Origin: JBEBSD01 sp040394475
GTDB lineage: Bacteria; Bacteroidota; Bacteroidia; Cytophagales; Spirosomataceae
Assembly: GCA_040394475.1 (NCBI GenBank)
Contig: JBEBSD010000015.1
Location: 1-64,000 of the forward strand
Length of the DNA: 64,000 nucleotides
Direction: 5' to 3'
The stretch's first letter is position 1. Every line of letters starts with the position of its first letter. A program made the position numbers and the translations under genes. The notes under the pieces are model-generated. The model made no database searches. It was not told the DNA's origin and was given only the letters and a program-made list of their open reading frames with translations. Positions 8,098 to 15,559 of this stretch are shown here, piece by piece.

Positions 8098-8967
8098 TTA
8101 CAGTTGCTCCCAGGCAATGGCTTGCTGGCGCTGTTCACCAAGTCCCTCAATGCCGAGTTCCACGACATCGCCGGGTTGAAGGTACAGCGGTGGCTTCATT
8201 CCCAATCCTACCCCTTCCGGAGTACCGGTGGTAATGATATCACCGGGCAACAGGGTCATGAACTGGCTCAGGTAGCTGATTAAATAGGCTACCGGAAAGA
8301 TCATATCACCGGTAGTGGAATTCTGGAACTGCCGGCCGTTGACAGACAGCCACAGCTTTAGCTGCTGGGGATCGGGGATCTCGTCCCGTGTCACCAGGTA
8401 AGGGCCTATAGGAGCAAAGGTGTCACAGCTTTTCCCTTTCACCCATTGACCTCCCCGCTCCAGTTGGAATTCCCTTTCGGAGTAATCGTTGTGAACGGCA
8501 TACCCGGCTACATACTCCAGGGCGCCGGCTTCTTCCACATAGCTCGCGCGTTTGCCGATGACCACGGCCAGTTCGACCTCCCAGTCGGTTTTCTGCGAGT
8601 TCCGGGGAATTACTACCTGGTCGTTGGGACCTGCCATGGCAGAAGTGGCCTTGAAGAAAATAATGGGTTCCTTGGGAAGAGGAGCGCCGGATTCAGCGGC
8701 ATGCTTGGCATAATTGAGTCCGATGCAAACAATCTTGGAGGGGCGGGCGATACAGGAGCCATAACGGAAACCGGGTTCCAGCAGGGGGCAGCTGTCTGCG
8801 TTTGCCGAAAGCCAGGTGTCCAGACGGGTGAGTCCGTCGCGGGCAAAAAATGCTTCCGTGTAATCCTCTCCAAAAGCAGAAATATCAAGTAACCGTCCAT
8901 CCGGAAGGGCTACTCCCGGTTTTTCCTGTTCGAATGCGCCAAAGCGAAAAAGTTTCATAATAAGCAA
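8098..8967 (-). CDS. FAH-family hydrolase, probable 2,4-diketo-3-deoxy-L-fuconate hydrolase
   Basis: A 289-residue member of the fumarylacetoacetate hydrolase fold. Visible motifs are GLNYAKHAAE near residue 77, WEVELAVVIGKRA near 130 with the metal-binding acidic residues, and the C-terminal GDIITTGTPEGVG loop near 240. In the non-phosphorylating fucose route this enzyme cleaves 2,4-diketo-3-deoxy-L-fuconate to pyruvate and L-lactate. It starts 15 bp after the SDR gene and abuts the lactonase. Other FAH members act on acylpyruvates, so the substrate is assigned from context. Confidence 0.85.
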   Translation of the reverse strand: MLIMKLFRFGAFEQEKPGVALPDGRLLDISAFGEDYTEAFFARDGLTRLDTWLSANADSCPLLEPGFRYGSCIARPSKIVCIGLNYAKHAAESGAPLPKEPIIFFKATSAMAGPNDQVVIPRNSQKTDWEVELAVVIGKRASYVEEAGALEYVAGYAVHNDYSEREFQLERGGQWVKGKSCDTFAPIGPYLVTRDEIPDPQQLKLWLSVNGRQFQNSTTGDMIFPVAYLISYLSQFMTLLPGDIITTGTPEGVGLGMKPPLYLQPGDVVELGIEGLGEQRQQAIAWEQL

Positions 8968-8982
8968 TAAATGGTAAAGTAT

Positions 8983-9756
8983 TTAATTATTCAGATGGAC
9001 AAACCCACCGTCGATCAGGTAGTCGGCCCCGGTGATGAAAGCAGCTTCATCCGAGCAGAGATACACTGCCAGTGCCCCGATTTCGTGGGGTTTCGCCATT
9101 CGTCCGATCGGTTGGGTTTTTGAAAGTGCAACAAACATTTCGGCTTCCCTACCCGGGTAATTATTGGCCAGGTAACCATCCACAAAGGGCGTATGCACCC
9201 TTGCCGGGGATATGCTGTTGCAGCGGATATGGTCGCCCAGGTAATCTTTGGCGACCGAGAGGGTCATCGTATAAACAGCCCCTTTGGTAGTGGAATAGGC
9301 AAAGCGGTCGGGGATGCCTACTGTAGCCGCAATCGAAACCATATTGAGAATCACGCCGCCGCCGCCTGCCAGCAGGTGCGGAATCGTCGCATAAATACAA
9401 TTGTAAACGCCTTTGACATTGACGGTCAGCAGCCGGTCGAAATCTTCTTCTGAAGTGGTATGGGCCTTGCCGACGTGGGCAATTCCGGCGTTGTTGACCA
9501 GAATGTCGATTTTGTGGGCAGCGGCGATTGCGTCAATGACGGCTACCACCTCTGTCTGTTTGGAAACATCCAACTGGTGGGCTGTTGCCTGGTGGCCTTC
9601 CGCCCGCAGCCGGGCTGCGACCTTTTCACCTGCTTCGGCCTGTACTTCCAGGATGTGAACATGGGCGCCCTGTCGGGCAAAAAGTTCGGAAATAGCCAGT
9701 CCTATTCCGCTGGCGCCACCGGTAATCAGTGCATTTTTAGTATCTAAACGAAACAT
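8983..9756 (-). CDS. SDR dehydrogenase, probable 2-keto-3-deoxy-L-fuconate dehydrogenase
   Basis: A 257-residue classical short-chain dehydrogenase. The NAD(P)-binding TGGASGIG is at residues 12-19, NNAG lies near 90, a catalytic Ser is in NMVSIAA, and YSTTK carries the Tyr and Lys. The C-terminus ends with DGGF. It heads the apparent fucose operon. In this pathway an SDR could be either L-fucose dehydrogenase or 2-keto-3-deoxy-L-fuconate 4-dehydrogenase; closeness to the downstream hydrolase favours the latter. Neither the fuconate dehydratase nor a second dehydrogenase is in the window. Confidence 0.8.
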   Translation of the reverse strand: MFRLDTKNALITGGASGIGLAISELFARQGAHVHILEVQAEAGEKVAARLRAEGHQATAHQLDVSKQTEVVAVIDAIAAAHKIDILVNNAGIAHVGKAHTTSEEDFDRLLTVNVKGVYNCIYATIPHLLAGGGGVILNMVSIAATVGIPDRFAYSTTKGAVYTMTLSVAKDYLGDHIRCNSISPARVHTPFVDGYLANNYPGREAEMFVALSKTQPIGRMAKPHEIGALAVYLCSDEAAFITGADYLIDGGFVHLNN

Positions 9757-9823
9757 TCAAGTAGGGGCAAAAAGGTTCTGTAATGGGTTTGGTCACTGCG
9801 TACTCCTGATAAAAGCAATTATG

Positions 9824-9831
9824 CAAATATA
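9824..9831 (-). promoter_or_regulatory. -7 promoter box of the fucose-lactate operon
   Basis: On the minus strand this reads TATATTTG, an exact match to TAnnTTTG, 67 bp upstream of the SDR start codon. A TTAG about 20 bp further upstream may serve as a poor -33 element. It is the only good promoter signal seen upstream of the nine-gene run. Confidence 0.5.
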
Positions 9832-9922
9832 TCTATTGTGAGTTGCCTAAAAAACCGGAGTTTGCATTTTGTCGGGCCTGGGAGTGAGTTTTCCGATGGT
9901 AATATAAAATTTCAAATGATGC

Positions 9923-9953
9923 TTTGAAGCAAACAAAAATAATGTTACATTTG
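9923..9953 (+). promoter_or_regulatory. Bacteroidota promoter of rpmE2
   Basis: TTTG at 9923-9926 and TACATTTG at 9946-9953 are separated by 19 bp and match the Bacteroidota -33/-7 consensus closely. The start codon of the L31 gene is 42 bp downstream. Confidence 0.7.
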
Positions 9954-9995
9954 CGACTCTTTTTGGATAGCATATCATAGTCAAATATCAGAATA

Positions 9996-10241
9996 ATGAA
10001 AAAGAATACTCACCCGGAATACAGACCAGTCGTGTTTTGGGATCTTTCCAGCGACGATAAATTCATTACCCAGTCTACGATTCAGACAACCGAAACCATC
10101 ACATGGGAGGATGGTAATGAATATCCGGTATACAAAGTGGAAGTTTCCTCCAAATCACACCCTTTTTACACGGGAAAGAATACATTGGTAGACACTACCG
10201 GTCGTGTGGATAAGTTCCTGAAACGTTATAACAAAAAATAG
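9996..10241 (+). CDS. rpmE2: 50S ribosomal protein L31 type B
   Basis: An 81-residue ribosomal protein L31 of the type B (C-minus) class. It begins MKKNTHPEYRPVVF and contains SKSHPFYTGKNT and GRVDKFLKRY. It has no cysteine at all, so it lacks the zinc ribbon of type A L31 and needs no zinc. In many bacteria type B L31 replaces type A under zinc limitation; whether this genome also has a type A copy cannot be seen here. It has its own promoter upstream and a strong terminator downstream, so it is monocistronic. Confidence 0.95.
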   Translation: MKKNTHPEYRPVVFWDLSSDDKFITQSTIQTTETITWEDGNEYPVYKVEVSSKSHPFYTGKNTLVDTTGRVDKFLKRYNKK

Positions 10242-10254
10242 CGGTAACAAAAAT

Positions 10255-10299
10255 AAAATAAAGGGGCCTGCCGGATTATCCGACAGGCCCCTTTATTTT
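10255..10299 (+). terminator. Intrinsic terminator after rpmE2
   Basis: A 20-bp stem with one mismatch: AAAATAAAGGGGCCTGCCGG at 10255-10274 pairs with 10280-10299 around a five-base loop. The descending arm ends in CTTTATTTT, giving the U-rich tract. The symmetrical A/T flanks would allow function in both directions. Confidence 0.85.
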
Positions 10300-10356
10300 G
10301 CAGAAAATTTTGAAGCGACAGCAATCAAACCATTACCTGCCATACCTTGTTGAAAC

Positions 10357-11565
10357 ATGGAAAACATCATTCTCTTTGACGATCCGATTATCCGTATTGA
10401 TTTACTTCCTTTTACTTTTACACGTCCTGTAGCCCATATCCGGTGCGGCATTACAACTCTTTATGAAAAATGGGAAACGGCCCTTCCCGGGAATTATAGC
10501 GTGCTTACGGCCGGGTATCTTTCCGGGAAGTTTCCGCCGGCCGTGGCCTCAGGTGGCCTTTATGTCAACGGAGCCCTGTGCCCGGAGACCGCGCTGCTGG
10601 AAGCCGTACGGCGTTTGGAAACAGGAGAAGTCTTGCTAACGCCTGACGGCACTGCCCTGGCACTCCGTTCGGCCGGACAGTGGGAGCCTGATCAGGGAGT
10701 GGACGGCTTTGCTGCCGTGGTATTTCAGGAGGAAGTTACCCTGCTGCGGAAGAAATGGGATATTACAAGACTGAACGGTGCCCAGATCGGGGCGGATTTC
10801 CGGCAACTCACCCATGGGCGTGTCTCGGAGCCGGTTGCTGATCCGTTTACCCATTGCTATCGTCCGGACCAGGTGTTTATTGAAAAAGGCGCGGTGCTGC
10901 GTGCGGCCATCCTGAACGCGGAAAGCGGGCCGATTTATATCGGGAAAAATGCCGTGGTACAGGAAGGGAGTACCATCCAGGGGCCTTTTGCCCTGGGTGA
11001 AGGCGCCATCCTGTCGCAGGGAGCCAAAATTCGTCCGGGAACAACGATCGGCCCTTTCTGTAAGGTAGGAGGTGAGGTGAGCAGCAGTGTCTTTTTTGCA
11101 CGTTCCAACAAGGGGCACGACGGCTATCTGGGAAACTCTGTGATCGGGGAGTGGTGTAATTTAGGAGCCAATACCAATAATTCCAATTTGAAGAACGATT
11201 ATAAAACGGTGAAGCTCTTCAGTCACGCCACCCGGGAGCTGGAGGATACCGGTCAGGTGTTCTGCGGATTGTTTATGGGCGACTACAGCAAGTCGGGCAT
11301 CAATACCATGTTCATTACCGGAACCGTGACGGGCGTGCACGTCAATGTATTTGGAGCAGGTTTTCAGGAGAAGTTTATCCCTTCTTTCTCCTGGGGTGGA
11401 AAGGCCGAAGGTATCTGCACCTATCGTTTGGATAAAGCATTGTCGGTAGCCAGGGAGACGATGAACCATAAAGGTGTTACTTTTGCAGCTTCCGACGAGG
11501 CGCTGTTGCGGGAAGTTTTTGAAGAGACAGCTGTTTTTAGGTTTCAGGAGTTAGGTGATAGGTAG
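10357..11565 (+). CDS. GlmU-like putative sugar nucleotidyltransferase with hexapeptide domain
   Basis: A 402-residue protein of the Bacteroidota GlmU-like family. The N-terminal half (about 1-170) is a divergent nucleotidyltransferase-like domain starting MENIILFDDP. The C-terminal half (about 180-370) is a left-handed beta-helix of hexapeptide repeats (GPIYIGKNAVV, GTTIGPFCKVGG, GNSVIGEWCNLGANTNNSNLKND). The asparagine-rich loop resembles the acetyltransferase active-site loop of GlmU. It may make UDP-GlcNAc precursors or another nucleotide sugar. The last ten or so codons (11535-11565) consist of the same TTAGGT-type heptamer repeats that fill the spacer beyond the stop, so the C-terminus seems to have been rewritten by repeat expansion. 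Confidence 0.8.
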   Translation: MENIILFDDPIIRIDLLPFTFTRPVAHIRCGITTLYEKWETALPGNYSVLTAGYLSGKFPPAVASGGLYVNGALCPETALLEAVRRLETGEVLLTPDGTALALRSAGQWEPDQGVDGFAAVVFQEEVTLLRKKWDITRLNGAQIGADFRQLTHGRVSEPVADPFTHCYRPDQVFIEKGAVLRAAILNAESGPIYIGKNAVVQEGSTIQGPFALGEGAILSQGAKIRPGTTIGPFCKVGGEVSSSVFFARSNKGHDGYLGNSVIGEWCNLGANTNNSNLKNDYKTVKLFSHATRELEDTGQVFCGLFMGDYSKSGINTMFITGTVTGVHVNVFGAGFQEKFIPSFSWGGKAEGICTYRLDKALSVARETMNHKGVTFAASDEALLREVFEETAVFRFQELGDR

Positions 11566-11690
11566 TAGGTATTAGGTAATAGGTGTTAGGGAATAGGTGT
11601 TAGGTATTAGGCAATAGGTATTAGGAGTTAGGCAATAGGTATTAGGAGTTAGGTAATAGGTGTTTGGTTTATGGTATTTGGGTTTGGATG
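11535..11690 (+). repeat. TTAGGTN heptamer array running out of a coding sequence
   Basis: A run of imperfect seven-base units (TTAGGTA, TTAGGCA, ATAGGTG, TTAGGAG and similar) starts inside the GlmU-like gene about 30 bp before its stop and continues to about 11690. The same repeat family appears in the opposite orientation before holB. Confidence 0.85.
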
Positions 11691-11946
11691 GTCGTGTGGT
11701 ATGCCTGATGGGCGGGGGCGGGCGGGCGGCTGATACCCGGGTTCGACTCCGGTCACTCCCGGGTGGAAGTAAGTAAAAAAAGCCGACAGCTGACCTCCGA
11801 TAGCTGAAAGCCGACAGCCACTTACAACGGCGTCAAAAAATCTCAGAAAGCGCTAAAACCTAAAACCTAAAACCTAAAACCCAAAACCTAAAACCTAAAA
11901 CCTAAAACCCAAAACCTAAAACCCAAAACCTACTAAAAAAAGCGAC
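11566..11946. other. 381-bp repeat-rich spacer between the GlmU-like gene and holB
   Basis: The spacer holds, in order: the TTAGGTN array (to about 11690); a G-rich stretch; a tRNA T-arm-like fragment at 11735-11765; a segment with alternating AGCTGAAAGC and CCGACAGC words (11780-11820); and eleven YAAAACC heptamers (11854-11930). No gene was found. Any promoter for holB must lie in or between these repeats. Confidence 0.8.
11854..11930 (+). repeat. Eleven uninterrupted YAAAACC heptamers
   Basis: Units TAAAACC and CAAAACC follow each other eleven times without any indel (11 x 7 = 77 bp), ending 16 bp before the holB start codon. Read on the other strand they are GGTTTTR, the same family as the TTAGGTN arrays. 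A change in copy number would alter the length of the holB leader. Confidence 0.9.
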
Positions 11947-13068
11947 ATGTTGTTTGGCAGTATCCCCGGATTGAATCAGGTAAAGCAGCCGCTGATCAGA
12001 GCAGTGGAAAGAAGCCATGTGGCCCATACCCTGCTGTTTGAAGGCAAGGCCGGCGGGGGGGCGCTGGCAATGGCGCTTGCATTTGCCACGTATGTCCATT
12101 GTGAAAACCGCGGGAAAGACGACGCGTGCGGGACGTGTGCTTCCTGTGCCAAGATGCAGAAGCTGGCTCATCCGGACCTGCACCTGATTTTTCCCGTAGT
12201 GTCGGGGAATGCAAGGGAGACCGGCAGCGAAGCCCTGATGCCCCAATGGCGGGAGTTTATCCGGGTAAGTCCCTATCAGACGCTTCCCGAATGGCTGGAG
12301 TATATCGGCGGGGACAGCAAGCAGGGAAACATCCCGGTGAAAGAATCCCGGAATATCCTCCAAAAACTTACATTGAAAGCTTTTGAAAGTGCTTATAAGA
12401 TCCTGGTGATCTGGAAGGCCGAGCTGATGAATACGGAATCGGCCAATGCACTGCTTAAAATCCTGGAAGAGCCCGCGCCGAAGACCCTCTTTCTGCTGGT
12501 GACCGACCAGGCTGATAAATTATTGACCACTATCCTCTCCCGGGCGCAGCGCGTACATGTTCCGGTCTTTTCGGATACGGAAGTGGCAGAATACCTGCAA
12601 AAAGAGTTGAAGATCGAAGATGAGCACCGGATCCGGCAGATAGCCTATCTGAGTGACGGAAATCTTGCAGTGGCCCGCCGGCTGACACAAACCGGGACCG
12701 TGGATCGCTCCGGATGGTTTGCGGAATGGATGCGGCACTGCTATAAGCACAGCTATTCGGAGCTGCTGAAAATGGCCGATGCGTTCGATGCGATGCCTAT
12801 CGAAAAAGAAAAAATGCTGTTGGAGTACTCGCTTGGTATGTTCAGGGATATTTCGCTGCTGCTGAATGACGGAGAAGAATTACTCCGGGTTACCGATGAG
12901 GAACGCACGTTCGTAACCAATTTCTCGAAAGTAATTAACCCGTGGAAGCTGGAGGGAATGGTAATTGAAATTACAAAAGCGGGTTACCATATTGAACGGA
13001 ACGTCCGGGCGAAAATGGTGTTTCTGGACCTGTCGCTGACACTTGCCGGCTATTTTAGGAGTAAATGA
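11947..13068 (+). CDS. holB: DNA polymerase III subunit delta prime
   Basis: A 373-residue clamp-loader subunit. The AAA+-like N-terminal domain has a degenerate Walker A region (EGKAGGGALAMA near residues 31-42), as expected for delta prime, which does not hydrolyse ATP. A four-cysteine zinc module (C..CGTCASC, about residues 51-67) follows. KILEEPAPKTLFLL near 165 and the TTILSRAQ sensor near 190 are family hallmarks. It works with DnaX and delta to load the sliding clamp. It overlaps the downstream protease gene by 4 bp (ATGA), so the two are translationally coupled. Confidence 0.92.
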   Translation: MLFGSIPGLNQVKQPLIRAVERSHVAHTLLFEGKAGGGALAMALAFATYVHCENRGKDDACGTCASCAKMQKLAHPDLHLIFPVVSGNARETGSEALMPQWREFIRVSPYQTLPEWLEYIGGDSKQGNIPVKESRNILQKLTLKAFESAYKILVIWKAELMNTESANALLKILEEPAPKTLFLLVTDQADKLLTTILSRAQRVHVPVFSDTEVAEYLQKELKIEDEHRIRQIAYLSDGNLAVARRLTQTGTVDRSGWFAEWMRHCYKHSYSELLKMADAFDAMPIEKEKMLLEYSLGMFRDISLLLNDGEELLRVTDEERTFVTNFSKVINPWKLEGMVIEITKAGYHIERNVRAKMVFLDLSLTLAGYFRSK

Positions 13069-13505
13069 AGGACGCTGCTGCTGACAAACACGTGATCGGA
13101 GCCACCGCAATGGTGTATTTTCCCGAGTTCCAATGGGGGAACGTAGTAGCCCGTGTCGATACCGGAGCCAAAATTTCGGTACTGCATTGTACAAAAATAA
13201 CCTGCGTACAGGCACCCGGAGGACAGGAGCTTTGTTTTGCACTGGAAGACGGAACCGGGGCAAAAGAATTCACAACGACGGTTTTTAAAGAGAAATTTAT
13301 CCGCAACTCCTTTGGGGTCGTTGAAAAACGGTATGTTATCCGAGGGCTGATGGTATTGGAAGGACGGCGACTACGGGGAATGTTTGCATTGGCCAACCGC
13401 GAAAAAATGACCTATCCGGTATTGATCGGCCGGAACTTTTTACGGGGACGTTTTGTAGTGGATGTGGCCAGAACATCTCCGGAAGCCGGGTCACTGCTGC
13501 CATAA
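13065..13505 (+). CDS. RimB-like retropepsin / ATP-dependent zinc protease
   Basis: A 146-residue protein of the family annotated as putative ATP-dependent zinc protease (PF05618), a retropepsin-like single domain. The active-site motif VDTGAKIS is at about residues 31-38, and the late PVLIGRNFL segment at about 125 matches the family. In Pseudomonas the homologue RimB acts together with the glutamate ligase RimK in modifying ribosomal protein S6. Here rimK lies 105 bp downstream, giving the same pairing. The start codon overlaps the holB stop. Confidence 0.85.
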   Translation: MKDAAADKHVIGATAMVYFPEFQWGNVVARVDTGAKISVLHCTKITCVQAPGGQELCFALEDGTGAKEFTTTVFKEKFIRNSFGVVEKRYVIRGLMVLEGRRLRGMFALANREKMTYPVLIGRNFLRGRFVVDVARTSPEAGSLLP

Positions 13506-13506
13506 A

Positions 13507-13530
13507 GCCCATAACTCATAACTCATAACT
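13507..13530 (+). repeat. AACTCAT heptamer repeat
   Basis: Three copies of the heptamer AACTCAT (the last truncated) lie just after the stop codon of the RimB-like gene. This is a third heptamer type, distinct in sequence from TTAGGTN but with the same seven-base period. Confidence 0.75.
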
Positions 13531-13610
13531 CCGCCCCCATGTCCCTGTTACCATAATGCAGTCCCTGATTAACATTGTAAAGTAAGTACCGGTTACTCAT
13601 TTCAAATTCT

Positions 13611-14513
13611 ATGAAAATCGCAGTTCTGTCAACCAATAAAGATCTCTATTCAACCAGGAGACTGCTGGAAGCGATCCAAAAAAACGGGCACCAGGGCATC
13701 GTAATCGATCATTCCAAATGCTTTGTAGTGGTAGAGGGCGATAAGCCTACACTGATTTACAAAGGGAGCCCGGTGAAGGATATTGATGCGGTAATCCCCC
13801 GGATCGGGACCTCCGTTTCAGGATTCGGCTGTACGGTCGTCCGCCAGTTCGAAATGATGAAAGTATATACAACGGTCAAGTCTCAGGCCATCATGCGGTG
13901 CCGGGACAAGCTGCGGAGCCTGCAGATCTTGTCGAAGGCCGGGGTGAATATCCCTAAGACCGTCATGACCAAAGACTCGAGCCAGGTTGAAGAGCTCCTC
14001 AAATACCTCGGAGGCCCACCGGTGGTGATTAAGTTGCTGGAAGGGACTCAGGGAGTTGGCGTCGTGTTGGCGGAAACAAAAAAAGCGGCGAAGTCGACCA
14101 TTGAAGCCTTTTACGGGTTAAGAGCCAATTTCCTGATCCAGGAATTTGTTGCCGAGGCGCAAAGTGCGGATATTCGTGCGTTTGTGATTGGCAACCGGGT
14201 CGTCGCAGCCATCAAAAGGCAAGGGCTCGAGGCCGATTTCAGGTCTAACCTCCACCGGGGCGGGACCGGGCAGCCTGTGACGCTTACTGCGGAGGAGGAG
14301 TATGCGGCGGTCGCTGCAGCCAGGGCGCTGGGGATTAAAGTGGCAGGAGTAGATTTACTGCAGTCGGATCGCGGAGCCCTGGTGATCGAGGTAAATTCGT
14401 CACCCGGTTTGCAGGGGATCGAGGAGGTAACGGGAATTGACGTGGCAGGCCAGATCATTACCTATATAGAAGATAAGATGATACTGGATGAGGGAGATAC
14501 CGTGGGTGTATAA
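13611..14513 (+). CDS. rimK: RimK-family alpha-L-glutamate ligase
   Basis: A 300-residue ATP-grasp enzyme that adds glutamate residues to a protein C-terminus, classically ribosomal protein S6. The N-terminal pre-ATP-grasp domain is followed by VVIKLLEGTQGVGV (about 140-153), the QEFVAEAQSADIRAFVIG segment (about 180) and the metal-binding EVNSSPGLQGIE (about 262-273). Length and motifs match RimK. It follows the RimB-like protease gene, supporting a shared function, and precedes hemC by 40 bp. Confidence 0.92.
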   Translation: MKIAVLSTNKDLYSTRRLLEAIQKNGHQGIVIDHSKCFVVVEGDKPTLIYKGSPVKDIDAVIPRIGTSVSGFGCTVVRQFEMMKVYTTVKSQAIMRCRDKLRSLQILSKAGVNIPKTVMTKDSSQVEELLKYLGGPPVVIKLLEGTQGVGVVLAETKKAAKSTIEAFYGLRANFLIQEFVAEAQSADIRAFVIGNRVVAAIKRQGLEADFRSNLHRGGTGQPVTLTAEEEYAAVAAARALGIKVAGVDLLQSDRGALVIEVNSSPGLQGIEEVTGIDVAGQIITYIEDKMILDEGDTVGV

Positions 14514-14553
14514 GCCGGCCCTCTTAGTTGAATGTTCATTTTAATGACTTGTA

Positions 14554-15489
14554 ATGCGTATCAGAATAGGAACACGGGGAAGTAAACTTGCCCTATGGCA
14601 GGCCTACCATGTACAAAGCCTGCTGGAAAAAGGAGGTATAGCGGTTGAAATCGAGGCGATTGAAACCAAAGGGGATAAAATACAGGATGTTTCGCTTTCT
14701 AAAATTGGCAGTAAAGGGTTGTTTACCGAGGAACTGGAGGAGAAATTAAGAAGCGGGGAAATCGATATTGCCGTACACAGTGCCAAAGATGTACAGTCGA
14801 CCCTGGATCCGGGACTGGAGCTAATCGCGTTTACAGAGCGGGAAGAGGTAAATGACGTACTGCTGAGTATTAACCCTCAGCGTTCGCTTGATAGTGGTGA
14901 ATCATTTGTGGTGGGCACGTCTTCCGTACGGCGGGTGGCTTTTATGAAACATTATTACCCCCATATACAGTTGGCAGATATGCGGGGGAACCTCCAGACA
15001 CGGTTGCGGAAGATGGAAGAAGGAGTGTGCGATGCCTTGTTGCTGGCGTATGCGGGCGTTCACCGGATGGAATATGATGCCTTTATTGCACAGAAAATCC
15101 CAACGTCGGTTTTTACACCTGCTGTAGGCCAGGGGAGTGTTGCCGTCGAGTGCGCTTCAGTTCTGAGTGCAGAAAAGCGGGAAGCCGTCCGGCAGCTCGT
15201 CAATCACGTACCTACGGAATACGGACTGTTAGCCGAGCGTATGTTTTTGAAGGTGATGCAGGGCGGATGCAGTATCCCGGTATTTTGCCTGGCTACGCTT
15301 ACCGCTGATGCCCTTGTACTTAGTGGTGGTATTGTGAGCCTGGACGGCCAAAAGCTGCTCCGGGAAACGTTTTCGGGCCCCATTGGCCGGGAGTCGGCCG
15401 GGCTGCTGGGGACCCGGCTGGCAGAGGCAATCCTGGCGGCCGGAGGGGGGGCTATTCTAAAGGATATTAAAGCGTCGAGAGAAGGGTGA
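14554..15489 (+). CDS. hemC: Hydroxymethylbilane synthase (porphobilinogen deaminase)
   Basis: A 311-residue enzyme that polymerises four porphobilinogen units into hydroxymethylbilane for heme and corrinoid synthesis. It starts IRIGTRGSKLALWQA and has HSAKDVQS near residue 77, GTSSVRRVAF near 124, AVGQGSVAVE near 190, and GGCSIPVF near 240, where the Cys carries the dipyrromethane cofactor. It lies 40 bp after rimK and ends before a strong two-way terminator. It is the only heme-pathway gene seen here. Confidence 0.95.
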   Translation: MRIRIGTRGSKLALWQAYHVQSLLEKGGIAVEIEAIETKGDKIQDVSLSKIGSKGLFTEELEEKLRSGEIDIAVHSAKDVQSTLDPGLELIAFTEREEVNDVLLSINPQRSLDSGESFVVGTSSVRRVAFMKHYYPHIQLADMRGNLQTRLRKMEEGVCDALLLAYAGVHRMEYDAFIAQKIPTSVFTPAVGQGSVAVECASVLSAEKREAVRQLVNHVPTEYGLLAERMFLKVMQGGCSIPVFCLATLTADALVLSGGIVSLDGQKLLRETFSGPIGRESAGLLGTRLAEAILAAGGGAILKDIKASREG

Positions 15490-15505
15490 ATCACTTCTCT
15501 CGAAC

Positions 15506-15551
15506 CTGGTTTTTCCCGGGAAGGATGGCTATTCCTCCCGGGAAAAACCAG
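15506..15551. terminator. Bidirectional terminator between hemC and gltA
   Basis: CTGGTTTTTCCCGGGA (15506-15521) and TCCCGGGAAAAACCAG (15536-15551) form a perfect 16-bp stem with a 14-base loop, placed between two convergent genes. The internal T5/A5 tracts would give weak U-runs on both strands. Confidence 0.8.
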
Positions 15552-15559
15552 TGATTTTA

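Noticed and set aside
11535..11930. Possible CRISPR array
   Set aside because: The repeats are short heptamers without unique spacers of constant length and no cas gene is nearby.
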